Source of the DNA: Natrinema ejinorense | GTDB taxonomy: Archaea > Halobacteriota > Halobacteria > Halobacteriales > Natrialbaceae | NCBI RefSeq assembly: GCF_002494345.1 | Contig: NZ_NXNI01000001.1 | Span: 2,728,001 to 2,792,000, forward strand | Length of the DNA stretch: 64,000 nucleotides | Reading direction: 5' to 3' | In this document: positions 50,801-58,933 of the stretch, one piece after another | Numbering within the stretch: the stretch's first letter is position 1 | Layout of the letters: each line of letters starts with the position of its first letter | The notes under the pieces: model-generated | What the model saw: the letters and a program-made list of their open reading frames with translations, nothing else | Databases searched by the model: none | Told to the model about the DNA's origin: nothing | Program-made: the position numbers and the translations under genes

Positions 50801-52290
50801 GCCTCCTGTGACTGGACGAGCGCGCCGCTCGCGCCGCCCTGGGCGAGGCGCTGGACCTGCGTCACGTCGACGAGTTGCGTCTGGGCCACCGCGCCCGAAC
50901 CGGCACCGAACGCCGCGGCCTGTACCTGCTCGAGTGACACCTCCTGGCGCTGGACCGCGCTGGTGACCGCACCCTCCGCGGCACCGATCGCAGCCGACTG
51001 GATCTGGGTGACCGACACCGACTGCCGCTGGAGCACGCCGCCCGCGCTCCCGTCAGCGGCGGCCTGGATCTGCTCGACGGTCGCGTCCTGGCTCTGGGAA
51101 ATCGAACCCGTCGCGGCACCGGAGGACGCTTCCCCGACTTGCCCGATCGAGATCCGCTGGAACTGCTCGATGCTGACCGATTGGAGCTGTTTCAGCGAGC
51201 CGCGGCTCGCACCGCGGGCAGCGGCCTGCGTCTGCTCGACCGAGACCGCCTGTTCCTGCACGAGCGCACCCTTCGCCGCCCCGGCTGCGGCCGTCTGCAC
51301 CTGTTTGATCGTCACCCGCTGGCGTTGTTTGACCTCGAGGCCCGCCCCCTGCCGCCCGTCGGCTCGTTGCTCCTGTCGAACGTCCGCTCGTTGTTCCTGT
51401 TCGAGCACCGCACGCGTGCTCCCCTCGAGCGCTCCCGCCGCGGCCCCGGCCGCCGCGTGTTGGACGTGCTCGAGGGTCACTCGCTGGCGCTGTTCGGCCG
51501 AAATCGTCTGGTACTGCGTCAGGACGCCGTACGCCGCCCCCTGCGCAGCTTCCTGAATCGTCCCGACGGCACCGACGTCTTTCGCGCCGGCCTCGCTCGC
51601 GGCACCCGCGGCCGCGCCGCTGGTCGCGACCTGCAGCTGTTCGACGGTCACGTGCTGGCTCTGGGCGATCGCGCCGTGTGCCCCTCCCCAGGTCGCGCTC
51701 TGCAGCTGGGTCGCGTTCACCGACTGGGACTGCGAGAGCCCGCCGTCGACCGCGCCGCCCACCGCGTACTGAATCTGCGTCGCGTTCACCGACTGTTTCT
51801 GGATCAACGTGCCGTGGACTGCACCTTTCGTCGCCGCCTGGACCTGCTCGGCCTCGACGGTCTGATACTGCGCGGCCGCTTCTCGCGCGCCCTCGAGCGC
51901 TGCCGCCCGCTGTTCCTGGGTCACCTCGACGCCCTGTGACTGGACGAGCGCGACTCCCTCGCTGACCCCTTCCTCGAGGGCTTCCTCGTGGTCAGCCTGC
52001 ACCACGGCCCGTGCGTTCCCGTCGTCCGCCGTCGCAGCATCGTCTATCCCGGTCGCGGGCGGGTCCACCGGATCGAACGCGGCGTCGACTGCCGGCTGTG
52101 AACCGCCCTGGTCCTCCTGAAACGCGGCCTGTAACGGTCCTGTCCCATCCGCGGGCAAGGGTTCGACAGCCGCGCGATCGTCCTGTCCAGCGGTTTCGAG
52201 GCCGCCGCCGAGTACCGGCAGCGCGATGGCGCTTCCGACCATCGCAGCCGTAACCAGAACGACCGCGATCGTGGTTCGGGTCCGTCTCAT
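47842..52290 (-). CDS. Giant secreted Gln-repeat / DUF7282 / CARDB surface protein
   Basis: 1482-aa protein with a Sec signal (IAVVLVTAAMVGSAIALPVL, residues 8-27). Residues 115-538 are about 16 repeats of 23 aa, consensus ALxQxQxVxVxQxQxAAxGAAxG. Residues 574-692 match the haloarchaeal DUF7282 domain (SLSDGGFVAVYGG, VSSYLEAGDHENVTVEL, VVHHDTNDDETFGY). Three related domains of about 90 aa follow (696-980), then a unique domain with three cysteines, two CARDB-like beta domains (1205-1297, 1304-1390) and a Pro-rich tail (1394-1470). No membrane anchor or PGF-CTERM is seen. A TATA-like box near 52505 implies a long leader. Structural or adhesive role inferred. Confidence 0.85.
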   Translation of the reverse strand: MRRTRTTIAVVLVTAAMVGSAIALPVLGGGLETAGQDDRAAVEPLPADGTGPLQAAFQEDQGGSQPAVDAAFDPVDPPATGIDDAATADDGNARAVVQADHEEALEEGVSEGVALVQSQGVEVTQEQRAAALEGAREAAAQYQTVEAEQVQAATKGAVHGTLIQKQSVNATQIQYAVGGAVDGGLSQSQSVNATQLQSATWGGAHGAIAQSQHVTVEQLQVATSGAAAGAASEAGAKDVGAVGTIQEAAQGAAYGVLTQYQTISAEQRQRVTLEHVQHAAAGAAAGALEGSTRAVLEQEQRADVRQEQRADGRQGAGLEVKQRQRVTIKQVQTAAAGAAKGALVQEQAVSVEQTQAAARGASRGSLKQLQSVSIEQFQRISIGQVGEASSGAATGSISQSQDATVEQIQAAADGSAGGVLQRQSVSVTQIQSAAIGAAEGAVTSAVQRQEVSLEQVQAAAFGAGSGAVAQTQLVDVTQVQRLAQGGASGALVQSQEATVTQVQTAARIATVETARVVQSQRIGITQLQTLTQETAADATAYAIREDTDDVTVISQRVEVDVVQRIETIDRVEGTASIDFRDQESDGETVTIENVSLSDGGFVAVYGGIAVDADPDDILGVSSYLEAGDHENVTVELDEPLAETTSLVAVVHHDTNDDETFGYADSGGEEDVPYVAESGAPVLDGAFVTVVDEPGDAPEATLSVSDQVGDGETLEVEAANASVPYTVTAEYDGNAVESDMFDADEGVTDLTLDLEPPLEANATVDVSVVGEDGTTLANDSIEYTVADEPVDEPTATLSVDDQDGEGDTLEIDAASASVPYVIAAEYDGERVDSEQFEANETVAERTLDLEPPLEANTSVDVSVRAAADDAVLATDTIEYTVVEPDPAGPTANLTVADQTGDGETITVTAANASVEYALTVTDENGTQLAESETFSANRTIGPTELALEPPLEENATLDVAVVAAADGTPIETDSVAYTVDSELESFDVEFESCSRAVVTASLEEGDQVAASTGFYDQAGFGNTIIEDYVSVGEDVDAPFTGTIVFEIGEERDVTTDGDEVLVEVPDYGTFGTYISGISSPEAIPFAGIDYPNPSARACDEEARPELPSLSVEETTPTDDGIDVTFGYENPNDAAIAGNSQFVAGTTTDEPPSELEPGEGTVTVEWTPESDDERLVWEVDLANYGYDDPVTAATPPAGEIEPSDPANFSVSIADVSSSIEQGEQLEVETEIENVGGEAGTQNVSLAVDDRTVDSESIALEPGETQAVSLSTETDDLEPGEYTIEVSTDNETAEATVTVEESGEPATFAVADVSAPASGEPGEEVTVTATVENQGDLEGTQTVTYSVDEQPVAEATVTLAGGEAAEIEFSSTLPAGASTHTITTDDDQASVTIEATPPAEPGPPAEPGPPDESGPPEEPGPPAEPGPPDEPGPPEEPGPPAEPGPPDEPGPPAEPGLPAESDSPEESGSPGEAAVRADRDISRWR
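47881..48111 (-). repeat. Pro-rich tandem repeat (PGPPDEPGPPAE type)
   Basis: GC-rich short-period repeat coding for residues 1394-1470 of the giant protein, an extended acidic Pro-Glu/Asp-Pro-Gly stalk. Repeats of 18-33 bp make it prone to length change. Confidence 0.85.
50677..51948 (-). repeat. About 16 coding repeats of 69 bp (Gln-ladder repeats)
   Basis: Each unit codes for 23 residues with Gln at alternating positions (Q-x-Q-x-V-x-V-x-Q-x-Q) followed by AAxGAAxG. Two or three units are degenerate or extended (around residues 230-255, 287-320, 375-395). DNA copies have diverged, so selection acts on the protein pattern. Confidence 0.85.
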
Positions 52291-52789
52291 CGGGACGGTC
52301 CTCCCACTGTACCCTCTCTTTCCGCTGCAGCTGCCGTGGCCAGGCGTCCTCGAACCGCACGCTCGCGGACACGCCACCCCGTTCGGCAACGGAGCGTCGT
52401 CCCGTCGTCGGCACGTTTGAGACCCGGTTTCGCGACGCGATTCCACCGATCGACAGTCCACCTACTACCGAGACGCATTTCTCCATCACGGGGTCGAAAG
52501 AGCGCATAAGACCGCCGTTCGTTTCAGTTCCCGAACCGAGACAAGCAACCATTACCCGCCTCGACCGAACTCGAGGTCGACGTGGACGGAAGGATGAGGG
52601 CTTCCAGCCACAGAATACGGGAAACCTGACAGGAGCCGTGATAGTTGCATGGTCCGAGTAGAAGCACGTTGTTTCGGACCGCTCGGAAATCGATTTCGCG
52701 AGGGACACGGCTCGAGATGACCTGTCAATCTGCTTTCCACTGTCTTCGGAAACCGAAGTCTTGATCCCGGTTTACGAGAGAGCGAGGGT
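52291..52789. other. Gene-free region between the giant protein gene and bioY
   Basis: 499 bp. It holds the probable long leader of the minus-strand giant gene (cttatgcg TATA-like element near 52505) and the bioY promoter. Two palindromes: gaaatcgatttc (52686-52697) and the arms aaaccg (52750-52755) / cggttt (52768-52773) 17 nt before the bioY ATG, a candidate BirA site by position only. No credible gene. Confidence 0.5.
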
Positions 52790-53380
52790 ATGGCAACGGA
52801 ACGGAATTCGGTCGAATTGGTCGACGACACCGTCGTCCGACAGTTCGCTCGGGCGGCGATGCTCGCGGCGCTGATGGGCGCGTCGGTGCTGGTAACGATT
52901 CCGGTTCCTATCTCCGGGGCACCGCCGATCACGCTTCAGGTGCTGTTCGTCTTCCTCGCCGGGCTCGTTCTGGGACCTGTCTGGGGGACGATGTCGATCC
53001 TGCTGTACCTCGCGGCGGGTGCCGTCGGCGTCCCGGTATTCGCCGGGATGGAGTCCGGATTCGGCATCCTGGTCGGAGACACGGCCGGCTATCTGTGGGC
53101 CTATCCGGTCGCTGCGGCCGTGACCGGCCTCGTCGTTCACCGTGGAACGACGCTGCGTGATCTCCGTACCGCCCCGTTTCCGATCGTCGTCGTCGCGCTC
53201 GTTATGGCGACGATCGTCATCTACGGCATGGGGGCTGCCTACCTGGCGTGGCTGTTCGAGCTGGCACCCTGGGCAGCCATTACGGCCGGCGTGCTCCCGT
53301 ACGTTCCCGGCGAGATCCTCAAAATGGCCGCCGCGATCGCAATCGTGAGATCCGGTCAGATCACGCCTGTCGGTACGTAA
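52790..53380 (+). CDS. bioY: Biotin transporter substrate-binding subunit BioY
   Basis: 196-aa S component of the ECF biotin importer with about six helices. Diagnostic segments: PVPISGAPPITLQVLFVFLA and the following GLVLGPVWG, YLAAGAVGVPVFAGMESGFG, and YVPGEILKMAAAIAI near the C-terminus. It captures biotin; BioM and BioN directly downstream energise it. It is 13 nt before bioM on the same strand. Confidence 0.95.
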   Translation: MATERNSVELVDDTVVRQFARAAMLAALMGASVLVTIPVPISGAPPITLQVLFVFLAGLVLGPVWGTMSILLYLAAGAVGVPVFAGMESGFGILVGDTAGYLWAYPVAAAVTGLVVHRGTTLRDLRTAPFPIVVVALVMATIVIYGMGAAYLAWLFELAPWAAITAGVLPYVPGEILKMAAAIAIVRSGQITPVGT

Positions 53381-53393
53381 TTCCGACGAGACG

Positions 53394-54098
53394 ATGATCG
53401 AATTTCGATCGGTTTTCTACGCGTTCGACGACGTCCCCGTTCTCGGGGAGCTCTCGCTGACGATCGACGATGGCGAATTCGTCCTGCTCGCGGGCGCGAA
53501 CGGCAGCGGGAAGACGACGCTCCTGCGCCATTGCAACGGGTTACTGACGCCCGACACTGGTCAGGTTCTCGTCGACGGCACGCCCGTCGGGGACGACCTG
53601 ATCGCGGCCCGCTCGAGCGTCGGCATGGTGTTCCAGCATCCTCGCGATCAGTTCGTCTCTGCGACCGTCGGCGCGGATGTCGCGTTCGGCCCCGAGAACC
53701 TCGGCCTCGAGCGCACTGAGATCGACCGCCGCGTCGAAGCCGCCCTCGAGGCCGTCAACATGGCCGGCCGCGACGACGAACGGATCGACGCGCTCTCGGG
53801 CGGCGAGCAGTCCCGCGTCGCGATCGCCGGTGCGCTCGCGATGGAGCCGACGCATCTCGTTCTCGACGAACCCTTTACCGGCCTCGACGAGCCCGCACGC
53901 CGGTCGGTCCTCGCTCGGCTCGAGGCCCTCTCGGCCGACGGGACCGGCGTCCTGCTCGCGACTCACGATCTCCGGGACGTACTGGGACTGGCCGATCGGG
54001 TGATCGCGATGCGGGACGGACAGGTCGCCGTCGACGGTCCGCCCGAAGACGCGCGCGAAGAACTCGAGGGACTCGAGGTCCGCGTGCCCGACCGATGA
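53394..54098 (+). CDS. bioM: ECF transporter ATPase BioM
   Basis: 234-aa ATPase: Walker A AGANGSGKTT, Q-loop VGMVFQHPRDQFVSATVGAD (the ECF-type Q-helix), signature ALSGGEQSR, Walker B LVLDEPFTGLD, H-loop LLATHD. The HPRDQ segment marks the cobalt/biotin ECF class rather than classical importers. The context bioY-bioM-bioN assigns biotin. Confidence 0.94.
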   Translation: MIEFRSVFYAFDDVPVLGELSLTIDDGEFVLLAGANGSGKTTLLRHCNGLLTPDTGQVLVDGTPVGDDLIAARSSVGMVFQHPRDQFVSATVGADVAFGPENLGLERTEIDRRVEAALEAVNMAGRDDERIDALSGGEQSRVAIAGALAMEPTHLVLDEPFTGLDEPARRSVLARLEALSADGTGVLLATHDLRDVLGLADRVIAMRDGQVAVDGPPEDAREELEGLEVRVPDR

Positions 54099-54147
54099 TG
54101 GCGAGCGACGAATCGGGGGTGCCGAGACGGCAGGGAGGAGCGGAGCG

Positions 54148-54852
54148 ATGCTAACGTACGAACCCGACGACACGTTCGCACACCGGCTCGATCCTCGATC
54201 CAAGCTAGCGGTCCAGATCGGGTTCGCCGCGACGGCGCTGGCACACACGTCGCCGCGGGCGCTGGTCGTCCTCTCGGCAGTGACGGCGCTCGTCATGGCC
54301 ACGGCGCGGGTGTCGCTCCGTCGGACCCTCGTCGCCTATCGGATGGCGCTGTTCGTCCTCGTCCTCGCGCCGCTGCTCGCGGGCGTGACGCTCGGTCCGC
54401 CCTGGTTCGATCGATCGGCCGCCGTCGCGTCGGGGCTCGCGAGCTACCGAGTCTTGCTCATCCTGCTCGTCAGCGCGGCCTACGTCCGCTCGACCCCGGT
54501 GCGAGCGTCTCGAGCCGCGATCCAGCGGACAATACCCGGGAAACCCGGCCAGCTACTGGGTCTCGGCGTCGGGCTCGTCTTCCGGTTTCTCCCCGTGCTT
54601 CGGAACGACCTCCGAACGATCCGCGAGGCGATGGCAGCGCGATTGGGAACCGAACGCAGCGCGGTCGACCGCGCGAGCACCATCGGCATCCTCGGGCTGA
54701 CCCGCGCGTTCGACCGTGCCGATCGGCTCTCGCTCGCGCTCCAGGCACGGTGTTTCGCGTGGAACCCCACGCTTCCGCCGCTGGCCTTCTCTCGAGTCGA
54801 TTACCCCGTCCTCGCCGTCGCCGTCGTCCTCGGACTCTCTGCGTTCTACTGA
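54148..54852 (+). CDS. bioN: ECF transporter T component BioN
   Basis: 234-aa EcfT protein with four to five helices. It begins YEPDDTFAHRLDPRSKLAVQ, the conserved EcfT start, and the coupling region contains AMAARLGTERSAVDRA and a second ALQARCFAW (the paired Ala-Arg-Gly-like motifs, here ARL and ARC). It couples BioM to BioY. A gggaggag stretch about 10 nt upstream is a good Shine-Dalgarno, sensible for an internal operon gene. Confidence 0.92.
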   Translation: MLTYEPDDTFAHRLDPRSKLAVQIGFAATALAHTSPRALVVLSAVTALVMATARVSLRRTLVAYRMALFVLVLAPLLAGVTLGPPWFDRSAAVASGLASYRVLLILLVSAAYVRSTPVRASRAAIQRTIPGKPGQLLGLGVGLVFRFLPVLRNDLRTIREAMAARLGTERSAVDRASTIGILGLTRAFDRADRLSLALQARCFAWNPTLPPLAFSRVDYPVLAVAVVLGLSAFY

Positions 54853-55038
54853 TCAGTTCGCGACGCAGCCGCTGGCGCAGCGACTCTCCCCCGTGTGTTC
54901 CACGCGCGTCGTCGACCGATTCTCGTTCCCCTGGCGACGGAGTCACCGAGTCGCTCGAGACAGGTGAGCGTCTCTCGAGAATGCCGAAACAGTCCCCGTG
55001 AAACGGATTCGACGACGGCCTCGCTCACCAGCGAACCA

Positions 55039-56040
55039 TCACTCGTCTCGACGGAGAGTCGGCGCTGGGAACCCCGCAGGGGCGTCGGGGACGAGCCAGG
55101 CGGGCACGACTCGAGTGAGAACGACCATCCCGGTCAGTTCGACCAGCGTCTGCGTGACGACGACCGCCGGTGCCAGTTCGTAGCCCGCCGGCAACGCGAG
55201 CGCCAGCGGCAGGACGACCAGCGAGTTCCGCGTCGTCGCCGTGAACACGAGCGCACGCGCCTCGCCGACGTCCAGCCCACCCAGCCCCGCCGCCAGCCGG
55301 CCGACCAGGGGCATAACGACGAGGAAGGCGACGTAGACGGGAACGACGGCCGCGATCTGCCCGATAGAATCCCACACGCGAGGAAGTTGGGACGCGATGA
55401 CCACCAGCAGCGTGGCGGCCATCATCGGAACGGGCACCCACCCGATCGCCGCCTGCCACCGCTCGCCCGTCTCCGAGCGGTCCGCCCAGAGCTCGGTGAG
55501 CCACGCGAGCGTCAGCGGCACGCCGATGAGGACGAAAAACGCCTCGAGGAACGGTCCCGCTTCGACGATGTCGGCCATCCGAGGCCCCACGAACAGCCAG
55601 AGATACACCGGGAGCAAGAGCAACTGCACGACGAGCAAGACGGGCGTCGCAGCGGTGACCTGCTCGGCGTCGCCGCCAGCGAGGTCGCTAAAGGGGATGA
55701 CGTAGTCGATACACGGCGTCAGCAACACCAGCAACGCGCCGACCAGGAGGACCGACTCCTGTGGGAGTACGCGAGTGAGCCCGTAGACTACGACCGGGAC
55801 GACGAGGAAGTTCAGCCCGAGCGCCAGGGCGATGAACCGACCGTTCGTGAAGGCACGACGAAACCGGACGAACGGAACCTCGAGGAAGGTCGCATACAGG
55901 AGGACGGCCAGGACGGGGATGATGAGCCGCTCGAACAGGGCGGCCGACGCGGGGAGGCCGAGCCCGAACCCGCCGGCGAGCAAAACGGCGACCGCGTAGA
56001 TGGCGACCTGCCGTCGTTGGAGCCACTCCTTCGAGAGCAT
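55039..56040 (-). CDS. ACR3-like arsenite efflux / BASS-family permease
   Basis: 333-aa membrane protein with ten hydrophobic segments. The key ACR3-like segment is VLLTPCIDYVIPFSDLAGGD, with the Cys that arsenite exporters need; ARALVFTATTRNSLVVLPLA near the C-terminus is also family-typical. No arsR or arsenate reductase gene is near, so the substrate could be another anion. The ATG at 56040 (MLSKEWLQRRQ) is preferred over a 39-residue acidic extension. Confidence 0.85.
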   Translation of the reverse strand: MLSKEWLQRRQVAIYAVAVLLAGGFGLGLPASAALFERLIIPVLAVLLYATFLEVPFVRFRRAFTNGRFIALALGLNFLVVPVVVYGLTRVLPQESVLLVGALLVLLTPCIDYVIPFSDLAGGDAEQVTAATPVLLVVQLLLLPVYLWLFVGPRMADIVEAGPFLEAFFVLIGVPLTLAWLTELWADRSETGERWQAAIGWVPVPMMAATLLVVIASQLPRVWDSIGQIAAVVPVYVAFLVVMPLVGRLAAGLGGLDVGEARALVFTATTRNSLVVLPLALALPAGYELAPAVVVTQTLVELTGMVVLTRVVPAWLVPDAPAGFPAPTLRRDE

Positions 56041-56461
56041 CGGCCAGACGTTCGGGAACGAGACGGATACCGTCGTTGTTCTCGAGCGATCCGCCGCGTC
56101 ATCGTTCTCGAGTGAGCCGCCGCATCGATCGGTTCGGCTCGCATCGCCGACCCACACCCTGCCGGTTCGATATCGCGGCTATTGGTTTATTCCAGTGGGT
56201 GCGAAGAACCGGGTTGCAGACGAACGGGGACCCGTAGATCGGGACTCCCACGGGAGCGTTTCGTCCCCACGAGATCGGATCCGTGATCGACTCGAGCGAC
56301 GCGCAGTTCCGGTTTCACCGTCGCTCGAGCGTCAGTGTCGGGAGCCGACTGCGAAAACGGAAGCCAGTAGGGAGGGGAGACCCACGGTTACAGCAAAGCT
56401 GCTCCCTGGTTCAAATCACCCTGACGGAGTTGCTGCTCGCGAATTTGCTCGCAGCAAAACA
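56041..56461. other. Gene-free region before tRNA-Thr
   Basis: 421 bp with no credible gene; the long forward frame through it reads into tRNA-Thr. The only pattern seen is tgctgc/gcagca arms at about 56431-56456, just beyond the tRNA 3' end, perhaps a weak terminator on the minus strand. Confidence 0.5.
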
Positions 56462-56535
56462 AGCCGGTGGAGGGATTTGAACCCTCGACCTAATCCTTAC
56501 GAAGGATTCGCTCTGCCAGTCTGAGCTACACCGGC
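56462..56535 (-). tRNA. tRNA-Thr (anticodon CGT)
   Basis: Acceptor gccggtg/caccggc, D-arm gctc/gagc, anticodon stem aatcc/ggatt around ttcgtaa (CGT), T-arm gaggg-ttcaaat-ccctc, discriminator T. No intron. Confidence 0.96.
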
Positions 56536-56688
56536 ACACTCGCTTCGGTCGCGTCCCGTGCATCGGCGACGTCCGTCGCCCCACACCGGCGCGCATTCAT
56601 TCGTACGCTCGATATCGTGCATAAGGGTTGCGAATCGATCCGGTCGTGTGAGTGAGTTGCGCGACTCGAGAACCGAGCCCACGCTCGG

Positions 56689-57681
56689 TTATCGCTCGAG
56701 TCGGACGTCCAGACAGACGTTCAACTCGTGGGGCGCGTACGAGCGGACGGTGTGGCGGGTCTCGACCGTCACCTCGTAGTCGGGTTCGGCGGCTGCGCGG
56801 ATCGCACGCTCGCCCGGTCCGAAGGGGTCGTCCTCGTGTTGGATGTCGTAGTAGTGGAGGGTACAGTCCTCGTTGGCCAGGCTCACGGCCGACTCGAGGA
56901 ACTCGTCGGCGCTGTGTGGGAGATTCATCACGATCCGGTCGGCCCACCCCTCGTACTCGGCGGCGACGTCGCGAACGTCGTCGTTGATCGCGGTCACCCG
57001 ATCCTCGACGCCGTTCCGGCGGGCGTTCTCGCGGAGATAGTGGATCGCGTCCGCGTTGATATCGACGCCGACGCACTCCGCGCCGCGTTTCGCGAACGGG
57101 ATCACGAAGGGGCCGACGCCGGCGAACATGTCGAACGCGTGCTCGCCTGCAGTCACCCGCTCGGTCACCCGATGTCGCTCGGTCGCGAGTCGCGGCGAAA
57201 AGTACACCGCCGCGAGGTCCAGCAGGAACTCACAGCCGTACTCCCGGTGGACGACCTCGGTGTTTTCGCCCGCGAGCAGCTCCCAGTCTCGAACCCGGGT
57301 CTCGCCTTTGACCTTCGAGGCCTTGTTCAGTACCGTTTCGACGGGCAGGTCCGACTCGAGGATCGCATCCGCGATCGCCCGCGCACGGTCGGCGTCGTCC
57401 TCGTCGATGAGGGCAGCCCGTCCGAGGCGCTCGTAGGTGGGGGCGACCTCAAGGAGATCCGCGGGCATGGTCTGCTGGTCGCGGGCCGACACCGTCCGCG
57501 AAACGACCTCGACATCGTCGTCGAGCGTCGCCCGAGCAGCGTCGGGATCGACGACTGGAACGTAGAGCCAGCCGTCCTCGACGGCGATCTCGTACTCGTC
57601 GTCGATCAGATCCGCGTCGGCGAGCGTCGACCGCGTCGCTTCCCCAGCTTCGGGAGCGACGCGAACGCACGGGACGTCCAT
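56689..57681 (-). CDS. trm5: tRNA (guanine37-N1)-methyltransferase Trm5
   Basis: 330-aa class I methyltransferase of the archaeal Trm5 type, making m1G37 next to the anticodon. A D1-like N-terminal domain (MDVPCVRVAPEAGEATRSTL...) is followed by the D2/SAM domain: VYFSPRLATERHRVTERV, SAM loop FDMFAGVGPFVIPFAKRG, VGVDINADAIHYLREN and the NLPHSADEFL catalytic motif (N-L-P). All expected segments are present. The start at 57681 lies about 43 nt behind the predicted transcription start (ggtttatac near 57750). Confidence 0.92.
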   Translation of the reverse strand: MDVPCVRVAPEAGEATRSTLADADLIDDEYEIAVEDGWLYVPVVDPDAARATLDDDVEVVSRTVSARDQQTMPADLLEVAPTYERLGRAALIDEDDADRARAIADAILESDLPVETVLNKASKVKGETRVRDWELLAGENTEVVHREYGCEFLLDLAAVYFSPRLATERHRVTERVTAGEHAFDMFAGVGPFVIPFAKRGAECVGVDINADAIHYLRENARRNGVEDRVTAINDDVRDVAAEYEGWADRIVMNLPHSADEFLESAVSLANEDCTLHYYDIQHEDDPFGPGERAIRAAAEPDYEVTVETRHTVRSYAPHELNVCLDVRLER

Positions 57682-57864
57682 ACCCGAACTGACCGGCGAG
57701 TCGCCGTAACGCTGACGTTTGCGCCGGCACTGCGGGAGCACGACCCTTGTATAAACCAATTATTGCGATACCAAATAGGGCCGCGGCCACCGGCAACCAG
57801 TTTCGGACGACCATCGACGGGGACGTTTATTGCGACGCAAGCAGTTACCGGTAGGCGGCCACAG

Positions 57865-58863
57865 ATGGACGACTCGACACAGCCGTCGTCGCCCGACCGA
57901 CTCGAGGCCACGCTCACCGACACGCCCACCGAGGTCGCGACGTGGCTCGAAGGGGTGGAACGAGACGACGCCGAGACGCGGAAAACGGCGCTTCGAGCGC
58001 TCCGAGGGGTCACCGAAACGCAGCCGACCGCACTCGAGCCCGTACTCGCGCCGCTTTCGGCGTTCCTTACCGACGAAGAGCGATCGATCCGGCTGACGAC
58101 TGCGAAACTGTTCGTCACCGTCGCCGAGGCCGACCCGGACGCCGTCTCGTCGGTCGTCTCGCCGCTCGCGGACCGGCTGGCTGACGCCGACGAGTTCTAC
58201 TACGTACGCGCACGGTCGGCAGAGGCGCTGGGCTACGCCGCACTGGCCCGTCCCGAAGACGTCGCCTCACCCGCAGTGCTGGCGGACCTGCGAATCGGGC
58301 TCTCGTTCGACGAGCCCGAGGTACGGGAGAAACTGGCGAAAGCGCTCGAGTACGTGGCGCTGGGCGACCAGGACCGACTCAACGATCACGTCGGGGCGCT
58401 GACCGAGCATCTCACCGACTCGAACGAACTCGTGCGCTATCACCTCTGTACCGCGCTCGTCGCGGTCGGCTGTGGGGATCCGAACGCGCTGTCCGAGCGC
58501 GTCGACGCCCTGGTCGATCGGCTGGACGACGAGAATCAGTACGTGCGGGGACGGGCGGTCGAAGCCCTCGGCTTGCTGGCTCGGTCGGGGGCGGACGTCT
58601 CGATACCGGACGTGCGTTCGGCCGCGGAGGACGATGCCGAGCAGTTCCTCCTCGAGCGGATTCGCTTCGCCACCGACGGGAGCGACGACGGATCGGGAGC
58701 GACCGTGCCCGAAGGAATCGGGACGGTCGAGTCGATCCGCGAACGAACCGACGAAATCGTCCACGAGATCATCGCCCCCGACGGTGATGGGTGTCCCCAT
58801 TGTGGATGTGCCCGTCCCGAACCGGGACCGCCGATGTGTCCGCGATGCGGTGGTCCCCGCTGA
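57865..58863 (+). CDS. HEAT-repeat protein with C-terminal zinc ribbon
   Basis: 332-aa protein. Residues 20-240 form about six HEAT-like helical repeats (for example ETRKTALRALRGVTETQPTA, VRARSAEALGYAALARPEDV, VRGRAVEALGLLARSGADVS). A charged linker with an ERTDEIVHEIIAP helix leads to a C-terminal CPHCGC...MCPRCGG zinc ribbon (about 307-330). HEAT arrays bind proteins; the ribbon could bind nucleic acid or protein. The domain pairing suggests an adaptor. It ends shortly before the second iron-siderophore locus but is not obviously part of it. Confidence 0.82.
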   Translation: MDDSTQPSSPDRLEATLTDTPTEVATWLEGVERDDAETRKTALRALRGVTETQPTALEPVLAPLSAFLTDEERSIRLTTAKLFVTVAEADPDAVSSVVSPLADRLADADEFYYVRARSAEALGYAALARPEDVASPAVLADLRIGLSFDEPEVREKLAKALEYVALGDQDRLNDHVGALTEHLTDSNELVRYHLCTALVAVGCGDPNALSERVDALVDRLDDENQYVRGRAVEALGLLARSGADVSIPDVRSAAEDDAEQFLLERIRFATDGSDDGSGATVPEGIGTVESIRERTDEIVHEIIAPDGDGCPHCGCARPEPGPPMCPRCGGPR

Positions 58864-58876
58864 GAACGGTACTGTA

Positions 58877-58890
58877 TTAGGCCGTCCTAA
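58877..58890. promoter_or_regulatory. Iron box 3
   Basis: ttagg-ccgt-cctaa, 14 nt after the HEAT gene stop and about 44 bp upstream of the start at 58934. It pairs with box 4, centred 34 bp further on. Confidence 0.75.
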
Positions 58891-58909
58891 AACCGGAACG
58901 GTTTTATTG

Positions 58910-58925
58910 TTTAGGTTGGCCTAAA
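58910..58925. promoter_or_regulatory. Iron box 4
   Basis: tttagg-ttgg-cctaaa directly after a TATA-like gttttattg and 8 nt before the ATG at 58934. It is placed to block transcription of the second siderophore locus. Confidence 0.8.
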
Positions 58926-58933
58926 ACAATACG

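Noticed and set aside
56000-56524. 174-codon plus-strand frame
   Set aside because: Its end is simply tRNA-Thr read backwards (RWRDLNPRPNP type), a familiar artefact.
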